A stretch of 6,085 nucleotides of DNA from NCBI GenBank assembly GCA_003648845.1, contig QMQA01000081.1, forward strand, positions 1 through 6,085, written 5' to 3'. Shown piece by piece: positions 1 to 5,436 of the stretch; within the stretch, counting starts at the first letter, position 1; every line of letters begins with the position of its first letter. The position numbers were made by a program, and so were the translations under genes. The notes beneath the pieces were generated by a model that worked only from the letters and a program-made list of their open reading frames with translations, was not told the DNA's origin and searched no databases. This DNA comes from Candidatus Aerophobota bacterium (GTDB lineage: Bacteria > Aerophobota > Aerophobia > Aerophobales > B3-G15).

Positions 1-5
1 CATCT

Positions 6-11
6 TATACT
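6..11 (+). promoter_or_regulatory. Possible -10 element upstream of the MFS transporter gene
   Basis: TATACT matches five of six positions of the sigma-70 -10 consensus and lies 31 bases before the transporter ATG. The matching -35 would be left of the window, so this is only a suggestion. The leader between it and the gene is A-rich and has no strong Shine-Dalgarno sequence. Confidence 0.3.
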
Positions 12-42
12 GAACCTTTTAAAAGAGAAAAATAAAAATTAG

Positions 43-1242
43 ATGAAGTCGGAAAGAATCGAACTTTATCCAACAAAAAACTCCCGAAGGCTTCTTAAAG
101 TCTCTTTTTTAGGCCATATCTTCAATGATATGTACTGGTTCATAATCCCCATTGCCCTCCCCCTTATAAAAAGTGAATTTGACTTAAACTACACTCAATC
201 AGGCCTGCTTGTTAGCTCTTACACCATAATAGGAGCTTTTGGTTCTCTTATAACTGGCTATGTGGGAGACCGTATTGGAAGAAGATTCATACTGAGCTGG
301 GGATTTTTACTTGCTTCAGTGGCTCTTGTTTTGTGTGCCCTGAGTTATAATTACTGGCAACTTTTCCTCTCTTTAATAATACTGGGGGCAGGTATAAGTG
401 CCTTTCACCCCTCTATGATTGCTGTCCTATCAACCAGTTTCACTTACAAAAGGGGAACTGTACTGGGACTTTTCCAGTTTTGGGGATGGTTAGGAACATT
501 GATTATTGTAATGCTGGCTTTTCTTTTAATAAGGCTATTTTCAGGATGGAGGGGGATGCTCTTAATACTCTCAATCCCGGGATTTGTTTTTGCACCCTTG
601 TTTTTTAAATTTTTAAGAACGTTAATCGGAGAAAATCCTTCACATGGAAGAAAAAAAGATAAAAAATATTCTCTTTCTGTGAAAAAAACAAAAACTTCTT
701 TGCCCCTTGTTATTTTTATAATCTCAAATACTCTTTTTACTATGACCTATTATGGGGTTATCAATTTTCTTCCCACCTACATGGTGGAAGAAAAATCCCT
801 CAGCTTTGCTCTTGCCAGCTACTGCATTGTAATAGTATTCGCAGGAGGACTTTTGGGAACAATAACAAGTGGTAAGGCTTCTGATAAAATATCTCCTCTC
901 CCGGTACTTATAAGCTTTGTAACCCTTGGAGGTCCAACAATAATCCTTATAACCCTATCCCACACCTACGCTATGCTTCTTTTCCTCCTTGTGGTGCTTG
1001 GCATCTCTTATTCAGGAATATGGGCACCTCAACAGGCTTATCTTGCAGAAAAAACACCTCAAAGTGTCAGGGGAGGAACCTACGGTGTCATCTTTTGCTT
1101 ATCAAGTATTGTTGGGGCTATAGCTCCGGGAATTACCGGATTAACCGCGGACTACCTGGGATTCTCCAATGCTCTGAAAATCAGCACCTTACCTCTTTTT
1201 ATCTCTTTGATACTACTTTTTACCTTAAGAGAGGACAAATAG
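43..1242 (+). CDS. MFS transporter, fosmidomycin-resistance-like group
   Basis: Predicted inner-membrane secondary transporter of the major facilitator superfamily, 399 residues, the usual size for a 12-helix member. Hydrophobic segments fall at roughly residues 17-40, 53-75, 83-101, 105-130, 137-163 and 168-193, then a basic cytoplasmic loop at about 194-218 (rich in Lys), then six more helices to about residue 395. The loop between helices 2 and 3 carries motif A, GYVGDRIGRR at 72-81, the family hallmark. The N-terminal pattern HIFNDMY...LPLIKSEFDLNYTQSGLL and the FHPS at 121-124 resemble the Fsr (fosmidomycin resistance) branch, but substrate cannot be read from sequence; sugars, organic acids or drugs are all possible. 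The ATG at 43 is preceded only by a weak AAGAGA about 15 bases upstream, so initiation is probably not strongly SD-driven. It stands alone on this strand, convergent with trmI with four bases between stop codons and no terminator hairpin between them. Confidence 0.85.
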   Translation: MKSERIELYPTKNSRRLLKVSFLGHIFNDMYWFIIPIALPLIKSEFDLNYTQSGLLVSSYTIIGAFGSLITGYVGDRIGRRFILSWGFLLASVALVLCALSYNYWQLFLSLIILGAGISAFHPSMIAVLSTSFTYKRGTVLGLFQFWGWLGTLIIVMLAFLLIRLFSGWRGMLLILSIPGFVFAPLFFKFLRTLIGENPSHGRKKDKKYSLSVKKTKTSLPLVIFIISNTLFTMTYYGVINFLPTYMVEEKSLSFALASYCIVIVFAGGLLGTITSGKASDKISPLPVLISFVTLGGPTIILITLSHTYAMLLFLLVVLGISYSGIWAPQQAYLAEKTPQSVRGGTYGVIFCLSSIVGAIAPGITGLTADYLGFSNALKISTLPLFISLILLFTLREDK

Positions 1243-1246
1243 CACA

Positions 1247-2032
1247 TCAGTTTATCCTTCTACCAATAGTGATAAATCCTGTATGAGCAACCATTCTGTG
1301 AACAGGTCTTACGCTCATTTTATCCACATTCCAGGCCCGGATCAGAACCTCTATGGTTTGGATACCTGTAAATGCTCCGCTATCTTTCATCTCATCAACT
1401 ACCTTTTTCACCTGAATAATAGTGGGAAGATAGCTCAGAAAAAAACCCCCCTTTTTTAACGCCTCACTGGCATGAGGTACAACTCTCCATGGTTCAGGAA
1501 CATCCAGAATAACTCGATCAACTCCCTTTTCCTCAATTCCCTGATAAATATCTTTCAGCCGGATTTCTAAATTATCCACTCTGCCTGCAAAGTTCTCTAT
1601 ATTTTTTTTAGCCTGACTGGCAAAATCTTCCCTTACCTCATAGGAGATCACCTTACCCTGAGGACCAACCACCCTTAAAAGAGCCATTGTTAAAGCTCCA
1701 AAGCCTATCCCTCCCTCCACAACTTTAGCCCCGGGAAATACATCTGCCCACATTAAAATAATACCTATATCCTTAGGATATATAATTTGCCCTTTTCTTG
1801 GCATATTCAAAATAAACTGACTTAAAGTGGGCTTGAAAGCAAAAAATGTCTCGCCAATAGAAGAGGTAATTTTTGTTCCTTCTTTTTTTCCGATTATATC
1901 ATCATGGGAGATTTTTCCTCCCCTCAAATCTATTAACCCTCCTGGAGTGAGTTTAAAATAGTATTCTCTGTTCTTTCTATCCAGCAGGATCATATTGTCT
2001 CCGGATTTAAATACCGATGAGGTATCTGGCAT
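1247..2032 (-). CDS. trmI: tRNA (adenine(58)-N(1))-methyltransferase TrmI
   Basis: SAM-dependent methyltransferase making m1A58 in the tRNA T-loop; the family acts as a homotetramer. The 261-residue length fits bacterial TrmI. An N-terminal small beta-rich domain (about 1-75) is followed by YPKD at 85-88, which opens the Rossmann fold. The SAM-binding glycine-rich motif I is VVEGGIGFGALT at 104-115, a variant of the common EAGTGSG. The acidic motif YEVRE sits at 131-135. DVPEPW at 177-182 holds the Asp and Pro that lie at the target adenine. The C-terminal signature RPVHRMVAHTGF at 242-253 is diagnostic of the family. I chose the ATG at 2032 because GGAGGAG at 2039-2045 lies six bases before it; a longer reading from GTG at 2047 would translate this ribosome binding site. 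It is divergent from ttuB-ttuA, which modify the same tRNA loop. Family assignment is firm; tRNA A58 specificity is inferred from the family. Confidence 0.93.
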   Translation of the reverse strand: MPDTSSVFKSGDNMILLDRKNREYYFKLTPGGLIDLRGGKISHDDIIGKKEGTKITSSIGETFFAFKPTLSQFILNMPRKGQIIYPKDIGIILMWADVFPGAKVVEGGIGFGALTMALLRVVGPQGKVISYEVREDFASQAKKNIENFAGRVDNLEIRLKDIYQGIEEKGVDRVILDVPEPWRVVPHASEALKKGGFFLSYLPTIIQVKKVVDEMKDSGAFTGIQTIEVLIRAWNVDKMSVRPVHRMVAHTGFITIGRRIN

Positions 2033-2038
2033 TATTAT

Positions 2039-2045
2039 CTCCTCC
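2039..2045 (-). promoter_or_regulatory. Ribosome binding site that decides the trmI start
   Basis: On the minus strand GGAGGAG is followed by six bases and ATG at 2032. This near-perfect Shine-Dalgarno sequence overlaps the upstream in-frame GTG at 2047, which argues against that GTG as the start. Confidence 0.85.
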
Positions 2046-2062
2046 ACTTTTATTTTTATTTA

Positions 2063-2090
2063 AGATTAAAACAGCAAAAAGGCCTGTCAA
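2063..2090 (-). promoter_or_regulatory. Candidate trmI promoter
   Basis: Read on the minus strand, a perfect -35 TTGACA (2085-2090) is separated by 16 bases from a weak -10 TAATCT (2063-2068). The poor -10 lowers confidence and may mean an activator is needed or that the -35 match is partly chance. The -35 lies inside the imperfect inverted repeat at 2085-2103. Confidence 0.4.
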
Positions 2091-2103
2091 CAAAAAGTTA
2101 ACA
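2085..2103. repeat. Imperfect 7-5-7 inverted repeat, possible operator
   Basis: TGTCAAC, five A residues, then GTTAACA form inverted half-sites matching at six of seven positions. The left half-site covers the trmI -35 element, and the element sits about 34 bases before the ttuB -35. That placement suits a repressor of trmI, but the AT-rich setting makes chance palindromes common and no regulator gene lies nearby. Confidence 0.3.
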
Positions 2104-2111
2104 TTCTTGTA

Positions 2112-2135
2112 TTCTGACAATCTCAGGATTTTTTT
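2112..2135 (+). terminator. Possible small intrinsic terminator
   Basis: TTCTGA (2112-2117) can pair with TCAGGA (2123-2128), with one G-U pair, around a five-base loop CAATC, followed directly by seven T residues (2129-2135). The stem is short and weak. It would act on plus-strand transcripts arriving from the left, for example read-through from the transporter gene running antisense through trmI, just before the ttuB promoter. Confidence 0.35.
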
Positions 2136-2136
2136 A

Positions 2137-2164
2137 TTGACATATTCTTTTCAAGTAATATTAA
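2137..2164 (+). promoter_or_regulatory. Candidate ttuB-ttuA promoter
   Basis: A perfect -35 TTGACA (2137-2142) is followed after 16 bases by TATTAA (2159-2164), a four of six match to the -10 consensus. The predicted start would leave a leader of roughly 25 bases before the ttuB ATG, which begins after AGAGG at 2184-2188. Confidence 0.55.
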
Positions 2165-2194
2165 TTAAACCAAAAGTTAAAAAAGAGGCAAGAA

Positions 2195-2383
2195 ATGAAG
2201 GTGAAAGTAAAAAATAAGATTTATCAATTTAACATAAAGCTTAAAGCAAAAGAGCTTCTGCGTAAATTAAACCTCCAGTCTCAAAGTAGTATTGTGGTCC
2301 GGAATGGGGAAGTTATAACAGAGGATGAATATATACAGCCCGAAGATGAGGTGGAGATTATAGATGCTATTTCAGGAGGGTAG
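2195..2383 (+). CDS. ttuB: TtuB, ubiquitin-like sulfur-carrier protein for tRNA thiolation
   Basis: A 62-residue beta-grasp protein of the ThiS/MoaD/TtuB group. In the characterised Thermus pathway the C-terminal glycine is adenylated by an E1-like enzyme (TtuC) and loaded as a thiocarboxylate, which donates sulfur to TtuA for 2-thiolation of T54 in tRNA. Seen here: the strand pattern MKVKVKNKIYQFNI, a short helix around KELLRKLNL (19-27), VVRNGEVI (34-41), the acidic EDEVEIIDAI near the end and the invariant terminal Gly61-Gly62. The AISGG ending matches the Thermus TtuB ending as I recall it and, with ttuA next door, favours TtuB over ThiS or MoaD. AGAGG at 2184-2188 lies six bases before the ATG. 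It is the first gene of a two-gene operon; only three bases separate its stop from the ttuA GTG. The activating E1-like enzyme and the cysteine desulfurase are not in this window. Confidence 0.88.
   Translation: MKVKVKNKIYQFNIKLKAKELLRKLNLQSQSSIVVRNGEVITEDEYIQPEDEVEIIDAISGG
2374..2379 (+). promoter_or_regulatory. ttuA ribosome binding site inside the ttuB Gly-Gly codons
   Basis: The last ttuB codons TCA GGA GGG contain AGGAGG, which lies seven bases before the ttuA GTG start at 2387. This perfect Shine-Dalgarno match supports the GTG as the real start and implies translational coupling of carrier and enzyme. Confidence 0.85.
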
Positions 2384-2386
2384 CCA

Positions 2387-3328
2387 GTGAGGTGTCGCAG
2401 GTGCAAAGATAAAGGAAAAAAAGAAAAGGCTATCATCAATCTTCCCCATCACAATCTTTCTCTTTGCAGAGATTGTTTCCTTGACTGGTATGAGAGACAG
2501 CTCGAGCGAATGATTGAAAAAACGAAGATGTTCACCAGAAAGGACAAAATCATGGTGGCAGTATCCGGAGGTAAAGATAGCTTAGCTTTATGGTATGCAC
2601 TAAGCAGACTGGGCTATAAGACAGATGGAATGTACATTAACTTAGGAATTGATAAAGGAGATTATTCTCTCACATCCTGCAAAAAATCGGAAGCTCTAAG
2701 CCACAGGATAAACCGACCTTTATATGTGGTTGATGTGAAAAAGTATTTTGGCAAAGGCATTCCGGAGCTTAGCAGCCTGACAAAGCAACCGGCTTGCTCT
2801 ATTTGTGGGTTGATAAAACGGTATTTTACCAATAAAACAGCCCTCGAAAAAGGTTACTTTTGTGTAGCTACCGGTCATAATCTTGATGATGAAGTGGTCA
2901 CTCTTCTCTCCAATACCCTGTCCTGGGATATAGAGTCTTTAATCCGCCAAGCTCCAGTCCTTCCTCAAAAGATTGGATTTGCCCGACGGGTAAAACCTCT
3001 TGTTGGATTTACGGAGAAAGAGAACTTGCTTTACTGTCTTTTAAGAAAAATTGATTATATCGCTGAGGATTGTCCTCTCTCGAGGGGTACAGGTACCCTT
3101 TTCTACAAGAGGCTATTTAACCAGATTGAAGAAAGATCCCCGGGAACGAAGCTTCGTTTTTACATCAATTTTCAAAAAAAATTTCGCCCTCTTCTACCTC
3201 CAGGATTTATCCCCAGGCTCCAGCCCTGCCCCTCCTGTGGACAACCTACTACAACCGGTGATCTTTGTGCCTTATGTCGCCTGCTCCAGCAGGTAAAGGG
3301 TAAAAATACTTTGCTTCCTCCCGTTTAG
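2387..3328 (+). CDS. ttuA: TtuA, tRNA-5-methyluridine(54) 2-sulfurtransferase
   Basis: ATP-dependent enzyme that adenylates C2 of T54 in tRNA and replaces the oxygen with sulfur delivered by TtuB, giving m5s2U54, a heat-stabilising modification. At 313 residues it has the full TtuA plan: an N-terminal zinc finger (C3, C6, C27, C30), a PP-loop ATP-pyrophosphatase motif SGGKDS at 60-65, the conserved ATGHNLDDE at 161-169, and a C-terminal zinc finger (C281, C284, C294, C297). C137 and C140 in ACSICG, with C229 in EDCP, correspond to the three cysteines that hold the oxygen-sensitive [4Fe-4S] cluster in Thermus TtuA. The two zinc fingers separate it from the related TtcA (s2C32) enzymes. The GTG start is fixed by AGGAGG at 2374-2379 and by the need for C3 and C6. 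It follows ttuB directly and is convergent with cutA, with 12 bases between stop codons. Confidence 0.92.
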   Translation: MRCRRCKDKGKKEKAIINLPHHNLSLCRDCFLDWYERQLERMIEKTKMFTRKDKIMVAVSGGKDSLALWYALSRLGYKTDGMYINLGIDKGDYSLTSCKKSEALSHRINRPLYVVDVKKYFGKGIPELSSLTKQPACSICGLIKRYFTNKTALEKGYFCVATGHNLDDEVVTLLSNTLSWDIESLIRQAPVLPQKIGFARRVKPLVGFTEKENLLYCLLRKIDYIAEDCPLSRGTGTLFYKRLFNQIEERSPGTKLRFYINFQKKFRPLLPPGFIPRLQPCPSCGQPTTTGDLCALCRLLQQVKGKNTLLPPV

Positions 3329-3340
3329 TCAAAACCCATC

Positions 3341-3661
3341 TTAGTTTTTAAGCTCACTATCCAGCCATCTAAGGTAATCTTTATTCCCTGCAATAACAGG
3401 TATTGCCAGAATCTCCGGTACCTCGTAAGGGTGTATTTCCAGAATTGTTTTTTCCAGCTCTTCATAAAGAATTTTTTTGCTCTTAATAATACAAAGCCAC
3501 TCTTTTGCTTTTTCTACATTATCTTTCCACCAGTATCTGCTGGACACAGGACCTACAACCTGAACACAGCCTGCCAATTTTTTCTCTATTAAAATTTGAG
3601 CAATTTTTTCAGCATCCTCTTCTTTATCTGTTGTGGTGAAGATCTGAATATATTCTGTCAT
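3341..3661 (-). CDS. cutA: CutA family protein (divalent cation tolerance)
   Basis: A 106-residue CutA1 protein, the usual length for this small ferredoxin-like-fold family, which forms very stable cytoplasmic trimers. E. coli cutA mutants are copper sensitive, and CutA binds divalent metals, but its cellular job is poorly defined. Visible family motifs: an N-terminal strand YIQIFTT, AGCVQVV at 30-36, SRYWWKDN at 41-48, EWLCIIKS at 54-61 and the hallmark HPYEVPEI at 77-84, with DYLRWLDSEL at the end. Its ATG at 3661 overlaps the rlmN stop codon as ATGA, so the two genes are probably translationally coupled. A GGAGG at 3671-3675, inside the rlmN tail, lies nine bases before the start. There is no visible terminator in the 12 bases before the convergent ttuA stop. 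Family identity is secure; a metal-tolerance role here is inference. Confidence 0.92.
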   Translation of the reverse strand: MTEYIQIFTTTDKEEDAEKIAQILIEKKLAGCVQVVGPVSSRYWWKDNVEKAKEWLCIIKSKKILYEELEKTILEIHPYEVPEILAIPVIAGNKDYLRWLDSELKN

Positions 3662-4689
3662 CCCTTCAACCCTCCCACCAGTTGACCGCAGGCACCTTTC
3701 ACATCCTGCCCTCTGCTTTTTCTAATGTTTACAGGGCAGGAAAGAGATAAACACCACTGATAAAAGCGATTAATTTCTTTTTCTGAGGGAGGAAAATAAG
3801 AAATACTCTCACAGGGATTTAAAGGGATAAGGTTTATTTTTACCCTTAGCCCCTTTGAAAATTCCTTTAAGGCTAAAAAATCTTCTTTTGAAGTATTAAA
3901 CTTGCCAATAAGCACATACTCCAGTGTAACTATTCTGTGTTTTTTCTCATAATAGAACTTTATTGCTCTTTTCACATCAGAAAGAGGGTATTTTCTGGCA
4001 ACGGGCATAATTTCTTCCCTTTTTTCCTGAATAGCACTATTCAAAGAAAAAGCCAATCTTACCTTGAGGGGGAAACTTGCAAGCTCATAAATGCCAGGTA
4101 TAACTCCCGCCGTTGAAACGGTCATCTTGCGGGCTCCAATTCCCACCCCGAAATTGCTATTGAGAATAAATAAAGCTTTTTTTACACTCTCCCAGTTCAG
4201 AAAAGGCTCCCGCATTCCCATGAACACCACATTGGTAACCCGCACATTCTGATGCTTTGCTATTTGTAAAACCTGATCAGCTATCTCCCACCCCTGAAGA
4301 TTATCTTTAAATCCGCCCTGTCCTGTCGCACAAAAAGAACATCCCAGAGGACAACCCACCTGTGTAGAGACACAAACCGTCCTTCTCTCATCAACAGGTA
4401 TAAATACAGACTCTAACTTTTCTCCCGTCTCTCTTTCAAAAACATACTTCACAGCTCCATCCCGCGAACTCAAACAGACTGTCCTTTTTAAACTTGCTAC
4501 ATAAAAATGATTTTTAAGATATTCTCTTAATTTTTTGGAAAAATTGGTATACAGAGAAATATCGTCTACACCTTTCCTCCACATCCAGACAAAAAGCTGT
4601 CTGCCTCTATATAAGGGTTCTTTTTTTTCTCTAAAAAATAACTCAAGCTCTTTTAAATCTTTACTCTTGAGGTTTATCTTCACACTCAT
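3658..4689 (-). CDS. rlmN: RlmN-type dual-specificity RNA methyltransferase, with altered GMGEP motif
   Basis: Radical-SAM enzyme that methylates C2 of A2503 in 23S rRNA and of A37 in some tRNAs. Counted from the ATG at 4689 it has 343 residues. Seen here: CVSTQVGCPLGCSFCATGQGGF at 106-127, holding the [4Fe-4S] cysteines C113, C117 and C120 and the upstream C106 equivalent to E. coli C118; and ACGQL at 333-337, whose C334 corresponds to the cysteine that carries the methyl intermediate. The motif normally GMGEP, which contacts the SAM amino group, reads GMREP at 158-162: Arg160 replaces Gly through a CGG codon. Other local departures include MPVARKYPL where MPIN-KYPL is usual. I prefer ATG 4689 because its reading MSVKINLKSKDLKEL matches normal family N-termini; an upstream in-frame TTG at 4710 would add seven residues. 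Neither start has a strong ribosome binding site. cutA overlaps its stop codon. Family is certain; full activity is not. Confidence 0.9.
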   Translation of the reverse strand: MSVKINLKSKDLKELELFFREKKEPLYRGRQLFVWMWRKGVDDISLYTNFSKKLREYLKNHFYVASLKRTVCLSSRDGAVKYVFERETGEKLESVFIPVDERRTVCVSTQVGCPLGCSFCATGQGGFKDNLQGWEIADQVLQIAKHQNVRVTNVVFMGMREPFLNWESVKKALFILNSNFGVGIGARKMTVSTAGVIPGIYELASFPLKVRLAFSLNSAIQEKREEIMPVARKYPLSDVKRAIKFYYEKKHRIVTLEYVLIGKFNTSKEDFLALKEFSKGLRVKINLIPLNPCESISYFPPSEKEINRFYQWCLSLSCPVNIRKSRGQDVKGACGQLVGGLKG

Positions 4690-4709
4690 AAACTCAGAAA
4701 GAAGATACA

Positions 4710-4719
4710 AAACCGGTTT
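4710..4719. repeat. 10-bp perfect palindrome upstream of rlmN
   Basis: AAACCGGTTT is perfectly self-complementary and lies about 20 bases before the rlmN ATG, in the 77-base gap after rubrerythrin. It is too short and lacks a T run to be a terminator. It could be a protein-binding site or chance; nothing links it to a known regulator. Confidence 0.25.
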
Positions 4720-4766
4720 ACGTATACATGCTCTTTGTGTTCTATAATCTATGGCTCGTAATTTAT

Positions 4767-5342
4767 TTAATAATTCTCACATAATAACTCAAAATATGCT
4801 CTTGGATGTGCACAAGATGGACACTCCTTTGGTGCTTCTTTTCCTTCGTGAATATATCCACAGTTCCTGCATTTCCATATTACAGGATTTTCTCTCTTAA
4901 AAACTTTATCTTTTTCAATATTTTCCAGAAGGGCAAGATACCTTTTCTCATGCTGCCTTTCAGCAACAGCTATTGCCCTCATAACATTTGCTATTTCCGG
5001 GAAACCTTCTTCTTCCGCTATCCTGGCAAACTCCGGATACATCTTTGTATGCTCATAATTCTCACCTGCAGCAGCATCCTTAAGATTCTCCTTTGTATTC
5101 CCAATTACACCTGCCGGGAAAGAGGCAGTAATTTCCGCCTGACCACCTTCCAGAAATTTAAAAAGTCTTTCGGCATGTTCTTTTTCGTTATCAGCAGTCT
5201 CAAGAAATACCCCTCTTATCTGCTCATAACCTTCTTTTTTTGCCTGTGAGGCAAAGAAGGTATAACGATTCCTGGCCTGTGACTCTCCGATAAAGGCTGT
5301 TAAAAGATTTTTCTCTGTCCCTGTTCCTTTTAAATCTTTCAT
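4767..5342 (-). CDS. rbr: Rubrerythrin
   Basis: Cytoplasmic non-haem iron protein that reduces hydrogen peroxide, protecting anaerobes from oxidative stress. Its 191 residues match classical rubrerythrin. The N-terminal four-helix ferritin-like domain (about 1-145) supplies the di-iron ligands: E20, E53 with H56 in EKEH, E94 and E97 in GENYEH, and E128 with H131 in AERQHEKRY. The C-terminal rubredoxin-like domain holds Fe(SCys)4 ligands C158, C161 (CRNCGY) and C174, C177 (CPSC), so the electron-transfer site is intact. The ATG at 5342 has AGGAGG at 5351-5356 (plus-strand CCTCCT) eight bases upstream, and a strong promoter lies at 5402-5430. No redox partner gene (rubredoxin, NADH-rubredoxin reductase) is adjacent. 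The rlmN start follows 77 bases after its stop, with no terminator seen between, so rlmN-cutA may be read from this promoter. Confidence 0.96.
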   Translation of the reverse strand: MKDLKGTGTEKNLLTAFIGESQARNRYTFFASQAKKEGYEQIRGVFLETADNEKEHAERLFKFLEGGQAEITASFPAGVIGNTKENLKDAAAGENYEHTKMYPEFARIAEEEGFPEIANVMRAIAVAERQHEKRYLALLENIEKDKVFKRENPVIWKCRNCGYIHEGKEAPKECPSCAHPRAYFELLCENY

Positions 5343-5401
5343 TTAAGCTACCTCCTGTAAATTTATTTTTCCACCTATTTAATGAATATTCGCTCCGTCC
5401 T

Positions 5402-5430
5402 ATTTTAAAATGCTCTGTATCAGAAGTCAA
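5402..5430 (-). promoter_or_regulatory. Rubrerythrin promoter
   Basis: Read on the minus strand, TTGACT (5425-5430) is separated by the ideal 17 bases from TAAAAT (5402-5407), five of six matches to each sigma-70 consensus hexamer. It begins just seven bases after the ABC ATPase stop codon and leaves a leader of about 55 bases before the rubrerythrin ATG. This argues that rubrerythrin is transcribed independently of the ABC gene upstream. Confidence 0.7.
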
Positions 5431-5436
5431 ACAAGT

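Noticed and set aside
2033..2047. GTG at 2047 as the trmI start
   Set aside because: The first codons from this GTG are the GGAGGAG ribosome binding site for the ATG at 2032, and the shorter protein fits the family.
3280..3293. Hairpin CCTGC-TCCA-GCAGG near the end of ttuA as a terminator
   Set aside because: A five-pair stem inside the coding sequence with no following T run; it encodes the stretch after the C-terminal zinc finger and does not look like an intrinsic terminator.
3331..3349. AAAAC / GTTTT pairing between the ttuA and cutA stops as a bidirectional terminator
   Set aside because: Only five mostly A-T pairs around an eight-base loop, too weak to call, and it overlaps the end of cutA.
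4690..4710. TTG at 4710 as the rlmN start, adding seven residues
   Set aside because: The added residues MYLLSEF do not resemble family N-termini, TTG is a rare start, and no Shine-Dalgarno sequence precedes it. ATG 4689 gives a normal RlmN beginning, though its own ribosome binding site is also weak.
4806..5249. A 147-codon open frame on the plus strand opposite rubrerythrin
   Set aside because: It lies antisense to a rubrerythrin with all metal ligands intact, its translation is rich in Phe, Cys and Ser with no recognisable domain, and it has no ribosome binding site. It is a shadow frame.
5224..5430. A 68-codon minus-strand frame spanning the rubrerythrin leader and start
   Set aside because: It overlaps the rubrerythrin promoter and first codons in another frame and its product is low-complexity basic sequence. 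The promoter and AGGAGG serve rubrerythrin better.
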